Below the pieces are notes generated by a model, which was given only the letters and a program-made list of their open reading frames with translations, was not told where the DNA came from and did not search any database. A DNA stretch of 64,000 nucleotides from Tridacna crocea (taxonomy: Eukaryota > Mollusca > Bivalvia > Cardiida > Cardiidae): the NCBI GenBank assembly GCA_943736015.1, contig OX031062.1, positions 53,122,962 to 53,186,961 of the forward strand, in the 5' to 3' direction. This document shows positions 35,801 to 47,800 of the stretch, piece after piece. Each line of letters begins with the position of its first letter. Within the stretch, counting starts at the first letter, position 1. A program made the position numbers and the translations under genes.

Positions 35801-38800
35801 TATGCATGTGAATGATCTCTTTAGCAGAAGACAACCTTTTAGGCAAGCTCAGTTGATGTCACATTTCCCTCAAACAATGTGATTTGTCTTTACCCTTTAT
35901 CAAATGACAAAATTTTGGACTTCTCAAAATTGAAAGCATTTCCAGATAACATTGTAAATGTGAATCAAAAGTTGACTTTTGATTTTGGAAGGGACTAAAA
36001 CATTGTGGGAAAAGGAGAAAATGCTGATTACCACTACATTTTCTGAGGGTCATAAACAGTTAGGATAGTGTAGTAAAGAGTTAAAAAGATAGAAAGAAAA
36101 AAATTGTTGGGAGAGGAGAATTTTTCCTCCATTTTAAGCCTTGATTACTTATCTGGTATGCCATACAATGGTGTGCTTCACACAGGATTATCTGAAACCA
36201 TGCTGAATTGATAATTTGGACCTATTTATTTCATGAAAACAGCAGGGAATGTTTGCTATATCAAGATTGTTTCCTTTAGAATATGTAACATTGCAGACAG
36301 ATTAGGTTCACAGGTTCACGGAATTTGCAGTCTGATCTTGATCTATACTGCACAAGTTAATAAAGTTAACCCTTTACCAAACGAAAATATTTTAGACTTG
36401 TCCAAGAAAGTAGTGTTAGTACTGGTATGAGACAGTCGGGAAACACATGTGCGTCATCGACTACCATGACATGACCTTAGCTGTTAAAGTGGCGTTAAAT
36501 CTCAAAACAACCAACCAACCAAAGACTTGTCCAAATTTAAAGCATATGCAGACGACAAAATAGAATTGACTGAAACTTTAGAATTTGTTTTGCAAAGAGT
36601 AGAAAACATTTTGGGGAAAAGGAGAAAATGCTGGTTACCAGCATTTTCTCCTTTTCCCACAATGTTTTCTAAAGGCTTCTTTTGCAGGGTCGTCAAAAGT
36701 ATGGATTGTGTGGTAATGGGTTGAGGATTATCGTGTACATTTTAGGTCCGACAGTTTACAAGTGGGAGATGTCCTGCTGTCAGTGAATGGTATCCGGACG
36801 AACAACATGAAACATGATGAGATCATCAACCTTCTGAAAAACGCTGATGAAAATGTTCGACTGGAGATAGAGTATGACCTTCCGGATATAAGTATGATGA
36901 TTTTTCAAGATTTTTTCCAGATTCCAACATACAAGGTCCATATTCACTAACCATTGAAACCCTACCAAACGACAATATTTTAGACTAGTCTAAATTGAAA
37001 GCATTTGCAGATGACAAAATTAAATTGACTGAAAATTTGAAATTTGTTCGGTGAAGGGTAGAAAACATTGTGGGAAAAGGAGAAAATGCTGGTTACCAGC
37101 ATGTTCTCCTTTTCCTACAATGTTTTCAAAAGGCTTCTTTTGTAGGGTCCAACGTAAAAGTCAGGATTGTGTGGTAAATAGTTAAACATTTACTTTCTTG
37201 AATACAGGATTAACTGAAACCATGCTGAATTCAGGATTTGGACCTTTTTACTCCATAAAATCAGCAGGGAATATTTACCATATATCTGGGTTGTTTCTCT
37301 TAGAATATGTAACATAGCAGATAGGTTAGATCCAAGATCACTCTGCCAGAACATGCATGGTCAATGAATATAGGGCCAGATTTGAATAACTGTTCGGGGG
37401 AAAGATACTGGTAATCTTCAAACCATGATTATTGTGACAACATACATGCCTTTCTTACCGCTAATCATTGTACTGATGATGGCCGTCTTAGAAGGCAGCC
37501 ATTGGCTTCTGAAGAATATACTGATTAGAGAAAGTCTAGAAAAACATGGATAGGTGCTATGGTCACCGCAATATAACTGTATTGATGTTGAAAATGATGG
37601 GATATACCATGCCATACAAACAAACAGAATCCATTAATTCTTTACCTAACGACGAAATTTTAAACTGGTCCAAATGGAAAGCATTTGCAGACCACAAAAT
37701 AAATGTGACTGAAAAATTGAAATTTGTCTTGGGAAGGGTAGAAAACATTGTGGGAAAAGGAGAAAATGCTGGCTACCAGCATTTTCTCCTTTTCCCACAA
37801 TGTTTTCAGAAGGCTCCTCTCTCAGGGTCGTTAGAAATTGGAATTGTGTGGTAAAGAGTTAAAAAGCGTTCAGAAAATAGGTCATATGACTCATTTCTTC
37901 TTTTAGGTATGTCAGATTCCTTCTCTGTAAGATGTAAACAGAACATGGTGGTTCTGGTGTCTGATGGCTCCAGTTTTGGGTTCACATTGCGAGGAGGAAT
38001 GTGTGCAACCAGGCACAAATGTAGACCTTTAACTGTCACCCAGATTAGACCAGGAGGTTCTGCTGATAGGTAACATGGAGCTTTTCTACTTTGGTATAAT
38101 TTTGTTTTAGACAATCACCTTTATACAGGCTAGGTTTAGGTTCACATTGCGAGGAGGAATGTGTGCAACCAGGCACAAATGTAGACCTCTTACTGTCACT
38201 CAGATTTGGCCAGGAGGTTCTGCTGATAGGTAACATAATGGCTTTCCTGCTGTATTACATGTTTTAGGCAGTCACCTTTGTACAGGCTAGTTTTAGGTTC
38301 ATGTTGAGGTGGGAAATATGTTTAACTAGGCATAAATATAGCACAAATATAGATCTTACCTCTTTACCAAATGGCAAAATTTTAGACTGGTCCAGACTGA
38401 AAGCATTTGCAGTCGACACAATAAAAGTGACAGGAAATGTGAAATTTGTTTTGGGAAGGGAAGAAAACATTGTTAGAAAAGGAGAAAATGCTGGTTACCA
38501 GTGTTTAATATAGTTGTTAAAAGTCGGGATTGTGTGGTAAAGGGTTGAACTGTCACTTAGATTAGATTGTTTGAGATTCTTGCAGTAAAATACTTGACCC
38601 ATACCAGTTGACCACATGTTTTTACAATGTTGAGGAAGAAGACTTGTAAACATTGTTACCGGCATCTTCTCCTTGCTTTGTGCCAAGGTAAAGACAAATT
38701 GAACCATCTGAGTTACATGTTGCCATATGCAAATGCTGTCATTTTGGATATGTTTAATATCTGCCTTTTGACAAAGAGTTACCTAAATGGTGAAATATCG

Positions 38801-41800
38801 TATTTTAGCAAAATGGAAAACATTGTCAGAAATGGAGCAATCATTTGTTTTTAGCAATTGTTCCTTTTCTCAGGATGTTGTTGGAAATGGAATTATTAAT
38901 TTTATTATATACACATTTATGTAAAACTTAACCAACTTGTATTCACCAGACAGGGTTAAGATATCACATTGACAGAAAAAAAAAAATCGGTATCTATAGT
39001 CTTGAATATGGTTCGAGAATGCATCCCACATGTGGAATACATACGTTTTGGTTTTTGGTCCAGAGTTGTCAAATATTAAGTTGTAATAGTAATCCTCCAT
39101 TCATAGAATCTTTCTTGGTGCTTTTATTTGCTGCTAGCTGCATTAGAAAACTTTGACATCTCACTCATCTTCGGAAGGTTATCTATGTTAGATTTTCTCA
39201 GCGCTACTTGAAGAAATTACATGCATCAGGAAAGTTACTGCAGCAGAAAACTCCATTATGTATCAAGCAGTTACCCCTTTTCTCTAAATATTTTCAAATG
39301 CTAGTGTATTTGTTCATTTTAGGTTTAACTCATTACCAAACGATAATATTTTAGGCTTGTCCAAATTGAAAGCATTTGCAGATGACAAAATAAAAGTGAC
39401 TAATAATTTGAAATTTGTTTTGTGAAGAGTAGAAAGCATTGTGGGAAAAGGAGAAAATGCTGGTTACCAGCATTTTCTCCTTTTCCCACAATTTTTTCTA
39501 AAGGCTTCCTTTTCAGGGTTGTCAAAAGTAGTGATTGCATGTTAGTGGGTTAATCTTTTTTCTCTTACAGAGAGGGATCGTTGAATGTTGGAGATCGCAT
39601 CCTCTCTGTGAACGACTTCAGTGTTGTGTCACTGTCACTGACAGAGATTACAATGTTACTGTCACAGTGTACTGGTGAGACAATATTCAGTGTGGAATAT
39701 GACATATCTGTCATAGGTAAAGTATTGATAAACTGTGTTATTTTCATAATGTAGGAACACAAGTGAGCAGTGCTCTATGAAATAGGCTTTAATCCTTTAC
39801 CACATAATGACAACTTTTAATGCCCATGAAAGAGAAAGCTTTTGAAAACATTGTGGGAAAGGGAGAAAATGCTGGTTAAACATTTAACCCTTTATCAAAC
39901 GACAAAATTTTAGACTGGTCCAAATTGAAAGCATTTGCGGATGACAAAATGAATATGATTAAAGAATTAAAAACTGTTTTAGGAGGGGAAGAAAACATTG
40001 TGGGAAAAAGAGGAAATGCTGGTTACCAGCATTTTCTCCTTTTCCCACTGATTTCAAAGCCTTTCTTCACAGGGGTGTTAAAAGTCGGGATTGTGTGGTA
40101 AAGGGTAAATTGGTGGTTGTCAGTGTTCAGAGCTATGAGAAAAAGATTTGATCCAATGGGGTGATGTCTAAAGGACTTTGTGGACTTGATAACACCAGAT
40201 GGCTGATACAAATTCCTCGCCTGACCGATGTCTTCCAGAAGGTTTATGACAGTGATTACGATAGGATTTATTTCTCTCTCATGGCTGATCTTAGTGTCAG
40301 TGATGGTTTTGTAGGAGAACAGCCATTTTGAGAAATAGGGAGAAATAGAATAGGGAGAAATAGGGAGAATATATCCAAAGCACTGTTTAACCCTTTACCA
40401 CACAATCCCACCTTTTAACTACCCTGAGAAAGAAGGATTTTGAAATGGGGAATAACGGAAAAGAAAATTTGAGAAAATTTCCTCAATGTAGACGATTATG
40501 AAATTTTGCTGTGTGGTGAAGGGTTAAAAGAAACTCCCAAGAAAGCATGGATATGTGTACTGGTTACAGACATTATAATAGAAGTAATGTTGACAGTGTA
40601 TCAAACACCATACAAACAAACAAATGAATTTACAAACTAACACATCTACTTAAAAGGAAAGCAGACAGCATAGGATAAAGATCAGATTGCATGTTTTTTG
40701 CTGTCTGATCTTGATCTATGCTGACTGCACAGTCAATCCCAAAGAGCTTTTGGAGTCAACAATTTCCTCTTTGAATTCTTTCTTTTTGTGCAAGCCTACA
40801 TCTAGTAAAGGACTAACAGATGAATTTACTTGTTTGTGTCTTTACTCACAGAGGCAGTTCAAAAAGCGACTGGTCCGTTACTGATAGAGATTGATAAGAC
40901 CCCTGGAGCTGCATTAGGGATCACCCTGTCACATGCCAGACATAAGGGTAAACACTGTGTGTGTATCGACAATATACGACCCATGAGTATAGCTGACAGG
41001 TAAACAGATTTCTTAAATTATATTTCATTTATTCTGTCCTTCAGTCTGATTGCCACTGTCTGTTGCTGTCTCTGATTTGTGATGAAGAAATAAGACATGT
41101 AATATGATGATCCTGGGTTTCAAAGTAGGGTACCTGACTGGGTCGTTCAGTGGTTAGCGTATCTGACTGGTGACCTGGTTGTTGAAGGCTGGTTACCCAG
41201 TTGAGTCAAACTTTCTCTCTTGCAAACTTTTTTCCTCTCATCACTGTTGCATATGAGAAAAGTAATCAGTGTCTTGAAAGGAAAGTTCTGTTATTACTTC
41301 TATGAGAAAGATTGGAAACAAATGTATAGGTGCACTTACCAACATGATACCATATAACTCTTTACCAAATGACAAAAATTTAGACTGGTCCAAATTCAAA
41401 GGATTTGCAGACGACAAATGTAACTGAAATGATGACTTTTGTTTTGGAATGAAGAAAACATTGTGGGAAATGGAGAAAATGCTGGTTACCGGCATTTTCT
41501 CCTTCTCCCACAATGTTATCAAAAGCCTTCACCTACAGGGTCGTTTAAACTCAGGATTGTGTTGTAATGGGTTAAATTGTTAAAACAATTTAATTTGCAA
41601 TGCAAAAAACAGCTTTCAACTTGGATTAATCTAAAATTTTCTCCTTTGGTAAAGAGTAAAGGGAGATAATTTCACAGCCATAACAAAATATAAGCTTAAT
41701 TGTTTAGCACACAATCCCGACTTTTAACAACCCAGAGAAAGAAACCTATAGAAAACATTGTGGGAAAAAAGAAAATGCTGGTAACCAACATTTTCCCCTT

Positions 41801-44800
41801 TTCCCACAATATTTTCAACCTTATCAAAGTCAGAAATCATCAGATCACCAAGATTTAATTTGTCGTCTGCAGATGCTTTGAATTTGGTCCAGTCCAAAAA
41901 TTTGTTGTTTGGTAAAGAGTTAATTGTACATTTATAGGAGTGGAGCTTTGCATGTGGGAGACCATATCTTGTCCATAGATGGTGCTGATGTTGAACATAT
42001 GACTGTTGCTGAGGCAACACAGCTATTGAAATCCTCCCCAGGGGAACATATAAGAATGGAGATTTTACCTGTTAGATTAGTAGAGCAGAAATCATCACGA
42101 GATACTATTCTCTTTAATTCAGGTACCCGTATGGATATTGCATATTTCACATTAATGTATGTATGTGTTGATTTCCCCATTTCCAAATCAAATCACATGG
42201 TTTTAAGTTGCCACCATGCATTTATGCTATCAATACACCTCTTCAATTATCAGCTTTAAACCCTTTGCCAAACAATCTAGAACTTTCAAGATCCTGGTTA
42301 AGAAGGATATGAAAATATTGTTGGAAAAGGAGAAAATGCTGGTAACCGGCATTTTCTTCTTTTATAATTATGTTTTTGACCCCATTGAAAGAAATTCCAC
42401 ATTAACAGGCTCACAGTGAAAATTGTCATCCATAAATGCTTTCAGCTTATAATTTTATCATTTGACAAAGGGTTATTTTGTATCCACGCATTTTGTAAGT
42501 CCCCTTCAATAATCCCTATTTTATCCTTTATCACTTAATCCCGAGTTTTAATAACCCTGAAGAAGAAAGCTTTCTAAGAATTTTGTTGGAAAAAGCTGGT
42601 AAGCAGCATTTTTCTCTATTCCCACATTGATTTTTTTAATCATTGATAGACAGTTTTTACCTTTTAAGCGATTTAACCCATTACCACACAATCCCTACTT
42701 CTGACGACCTTGAGAAAGAAGCCTTTAGAAAATGCTAGTAACCATGCTGGTAAGCAGCATTTTCTCCTTTTCCTACAATGTTTCCTACCCTTCACATAAC
42801 AAATTTCAAATTACCAGTCACTTTTACTTTGTCGTCTGCAAATGGTTTGAATTTGGACAGACCTAAAATTTTGTTGTTTGGTAATGAGTTAATTTGCCAT
42901 CTGCCATTGCTTCGGAACTGGTCAAGTCTAGAGTCTTGTCTTTTTGTAAAGAGTAAAAGATATTGTTACAAGTAGTCACTTCTTTTCATAACGTTGTTTC
43001 CAGGTTAGGCCGAAAAAAAAAACATCTTCATCTCTTGAAAGTTTTCTTATTTGCAAATTGTTGTTACCAATTATTAACCCATTACCACACAATTCTTACT
43101 TTTGACGACTCTAAGAAAGAAGCCTTTAGAAAACATTGTGGGAAAAGGAAAAAATGCTGGTAGCCAGCATTTTCTCCTTTTCCCACAATGTTTTCTACCC
43201 TCTACAAAACAAATTTCAAATTTTCAGTCACTTTTACTTTGTCGTCTGCAAATGCTTTCGATTTGGACAGACCTAAAATATTGTCGTTTGATAATGAGTT
43301 AAACTACTCAAAGTTTATCTTTGTTTGCAAGATAAATTAACTCTTTACCAAGCGACAAAATTTTAGACCGATCCAAATTCAAAGCACTTGCAGACAATAA
43401 AATAAACATAACTCAAAAATTGAAATTTATTACCAGCCGGGTAGAAAACATTATGGGAAAAGGAGAAAATACTGGTTACCAGCATTTTCTCCTTTTCCAG
43501 CAATGTTTTCAAAAGGCTTCTATCTCAGGGTCGTAAAAACCAGGGATTGTTTGGGAAAGGGTGAAATACAACTTTGAGGCTTACACTAAAAACCTGAATT
43601 ATTCTATTTGAAACTTATATATTTTAGAAAAGTATCTCACTTTCTGTGTAGCCTGATCTTGATCTACACTGTCAGCAAAAGATCAGTGAGCTTTGCTTAG
43701 CACCCTAGGTGTGAAAATTCAAATAAGTAGATGACAACAGATCTGCCATTTTATTCCTTCATGCCTTTAGTTTTAGTGGGGAAAAAAAAAACCTTTTTTT
43801 TTTATTATATTTTTCTAGTATACACCTGCATTTGGTTGTCTTTGAAAGTGCAATTTGAGCTTGAATCTTTTTACATATTGCACTGGAATCAGCAAAGTAT
43901 TACATATAGAATATTACAAGATTGGTGTTTCTTTTTTTTTTCTTTTTAAATTTCTTTTTAACTGGTCATTTTTAGAAAAGAAGTCTTTGGAATATTGATA
44001 CTAAACCATCTGAATTTGGACTTTGAAAAAGATTGGTGATTATTGTGAAAGCTGTAATAACTAAAAATTGCCAAAAGAAGCTCATTTTTTCTCAACAGAG
44101 ATTTTGGTTTTGAAACAGATTGTGAGATCATATTTGACAAGTGGAATATTATACGTTTGAACAGTTGTTACTCCCTTATGTTCTTCTGGAAATGATGAAA
44201 ATTTCAATTATTCAAGATATGTTTCCTCTTAAAATCTATGTTATTGGTACTGTTTAGCTTAACTCTTTAGCACACAATCCCGACTTTTAACGACCCTGAG
44301 AAAAAAGCCTTTTGAAAATATTGTGGGAAAAGAAGAAAATGCTATTAACCAGCATTTTCTCCTTTTCCCAGAATGTTTTCTATCCTTCCCAAACCAGATT
44401 TCAGTTTTTCAGTCATATTTATTTTGTCATCTGCAAATGCTTTTAATTTGGATCGGTCAAAAATTTTCTCATGTGGTAAAGAGTTATCTCATTACCACAC
44501 GAAAAACATTTTAGACTGGTCCAAATTGAAAGTATTTGCAGACAACAATAGAACAATAGAAGTGACTGAAAATTTAAAATTTGTATAGGGAAGGCAAGAA
44601 AACATTGTGGGAAAAGAAGAAAATGTTGGTTACCAGCATTTTCTCCTTTTCCCTTAATGTTTTCAGAAGGCTTCTTTCTTGAGGTTGTTAAAAGTCAGGA
44701 TTGTGTCGTAAACAGTTAATTCTTGGAGTCCAAGGCTTATTGTCAGTGGCTTTTGTTAGCTGTGGAGGTGAAGATTAGACACAGAGTGTGGAGGCTGATC

Positions 44801-47800
44801 TCTGATCCACACTACCCTATACCCTGTTTAACTCTATACCAGATAACAAAATGTAGACCAGTCCAGTATGAAATCATTTGCAGACAACAAATTAGATATG
44901 TCTCAAATGATGGGATCTATCTTTGAAAGGATAGTAAACATTTTGGGCAAAGGAGAAAATGCTGATGTTCAGCACTTTCTCCTTTTCTCACAGTGTTTTC
45001 AGAACATGCCATTGCTTGGTAAATGATAAAAAAGATGTTGCAGTCAAAAAGCTATTTGTAAATGCAATTTCTATCTTTAGCACCTACTTGATATATCCCT
45101 GGCTTTTAAATTGTTTAACCCTTTACCACACAACGATGACTCTTAATGACCCTGAGGAATAAACCTTTTGAAAATATTGTGGGAAAAGGAGAAAATGCTG
45201 GTAACCAGCATTTTCCCCTTTTCCCACAATGTTTTCTACACTATCCAACAAAGATTACATTATTAAGCCACATTGAAATTGTCGTCTGCAATTGCTTTCA
45301 CTTTGGACAGGTCTAAAATTTTGTTGTGTGGTAACCTTATGTATTTGTATTTAAGTATATTGGAAATTTTAATCTTTTTTGTGATCCTTGATTCTTTCAG
45401 ACAAGTCCCACCATTTAAACCATACTTTTCACCTGAATGCTTTGAATTGAACCAGTCATAAATCATGCCATTTGGTTAACTGTTTACTCTACCAAATAGG
45501 AAAAGTTCTTGTCAAGTTGGAAGGATTTGCAGACAACAAATTTTTTGTGGTGCTGAAAAAATAAAGGTCTCTTTTTTGTTTGAAAAACTGAAAGCAATGT
45601 GGGAAAAGAAAAAAAAATGCTAGCAACCAGTATATTTCTTTTTCCCCCCAATGTTTTCAAAAGTTTTTCTTCTTCATGGTTGTTACAATGTGGCTTTGTT
45701 TTGTTAAGGGTAGATGAGGTTTGACTTTAATATGTTATGAACACTTGTATATTTTTTACACTTTGCATGCATCTTTCCACCCAGGATTCCAGAAGAACAT
45801 TATTCCCTCCATCTCCTCTCCAGTATTAAACACCTCTGCAATGTTAAATGGCTACTCATCTTCTTTGAAGAGTCAAACTATCGGTTATATGGGTCGCATG
45901 TCCACAGAAATGCTTAGTACGGGTGGCAGTAGGAGGAGACGTTCGTGGGCAAAAACTGACAAGAAGATGGCTTCTTCTGGTATCGGTTGCTTTTTACAAT
46001 CTGAAACAGTATTCACAAAACCATCATAAATCAGTTCTCAGGAATTAGAAAATTTTGGAAAATTTCAAAGAGGCGCAATTTCTGATTGGCTGAATCAAAT
46101 TGTTTAGCGAATTAAAAGCTGTGTTAGTTTTTAAATTTGGAATAAGTGTAAGAAGAGTGGAACATAGAAGACTTGGTGAAGTATAGATGCTCCTTGTGAT
46201 TGATCTGATGAAGACAGCTTTCATTTTATCTTTTAAAAATTTTGAATTTTCTGCAAGTCGACTTGTGATCACTTGAATAAGTTGAAACAGTCAATAGTTT
46301 GGGGGTAATTTTAGCCATATCTATATGCTATGATTTAGCTTGGGTACCAACAAAAGCTTTATTGTCTGAAAGCCCCATGGGAAAAAATCCCAGAGGACAA
46401 AAGTCCCATACAGGTAATGGAATGGTTTTTCACTTAACCCTTTACTCCATAGATACTCATTTCTCATTTCAATGCATTGCTTGTAGGAGCCTTTGGAAAA
46501 CATTGTGGCAAAAGGTGAAATGCTCGTCACGAGCCATTTCCCCACATGTCACAATGTTTTCTATGCTATCGAAAGGTGTCATATACAAATAAAAAACGGC
46601 TTCATCCTTGCTGTTAATTTAGAGTCAATTAGAGATACCATAGAAATGCCTTATGGGGTAAAGGGTTAAGAGAAATCTACACAAAAGCCTAATGATAAAT
46701 AGTCATGTGTATCTTCTTACTTTTTGGCTTTTCCCTGTATGTTTATGAAAGGGAGAGTAATAAAGTCTTAATTGGCTTATTAGATATCGAAGATTGAAAA
46801 ATAATCCTATCCAGGATCACAGAAAACCACCAATGATAGAAATGTAATTGAATAACAGGTCTTGGAAAGCAAATTTGCAGGTATGTTTATACACTGTATT
46901 TTACCTCTGATTGATTTTATAATATATTTGAAAACACCCCCTCATAAAATGGATATACTTATAATCAATAGAAAATAATGTTCAACTTAGTGCCAAAGGA
47001 TCATTTCAAATAACTATCATTCATATCTTTGGATGTTTCAAAGTACATGGTAAAGGACCAAAAATTTTATATCTGTTTATACATCACAATAATTTTTCTG
47101 CTATTATGACATGGAAAATTGATTTGTAAAGACCAAACTTTGTTTGCAAATTTGTGGATATGAAGTAAATGCTTATAAATTTGCAATATATTACTTTATT
47201 AGATAGCATGGGATTTTTGTTCCATGGGGAAATTCTACTAGGGGACGTAGGGGCTTATTGTCCTATGGGGGTTATGTCCATTAGGGCTTTTGCCCTACAC
47301 CTGATACAGATATGACATTGGTTTTTGGGTATGGTACCAGTTATCAAAAAGTAGACCCTATTCTTAACGTTTATTTTGCCATTTTCTTTTCAAACTTGAA
47401 AGTAGAAATTGAATTTTTGATAGAAAGGTCATTGGAAGGTAACCCCTTGAAGGCTGTCGCCAGATCAACATGTCAAGGAGATCTGACTGTAACTTTTTAC
47501 AAAACAGTCCCACATCTTCACCTGTATTAGGAAAAGGACTGTTTAACCCTTTATAACACTGCAGAATTATAGACTTATCTAAATTGAAAGCATTTGCAGA
47601 TGACAATTTCATAGTGGCTCAAATGATTCAATTTTTCTTTGGTAGAGAAGAAAACTTTGTGGGAAAAGGAGAAAATGATGGTTGACAGCATTTTCTCCTT
47701 TTCCCACAAAGTTTTCAGAAGGCCGCTTCCTCAGGGCCGTTAAAAGTCGTCATTGTGTGGTAAAGGGTTAAAATACTCTGGGAAAAGAAATTTAATGCTG

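Noticed and set aside
46374..47300. Possible element bounded by CCCATGGGAAAAAATCCC and GTCCATTAGGGC phrases
   Set aside because: The two sides could not be aligned as clean inverted or direct ends by eye.
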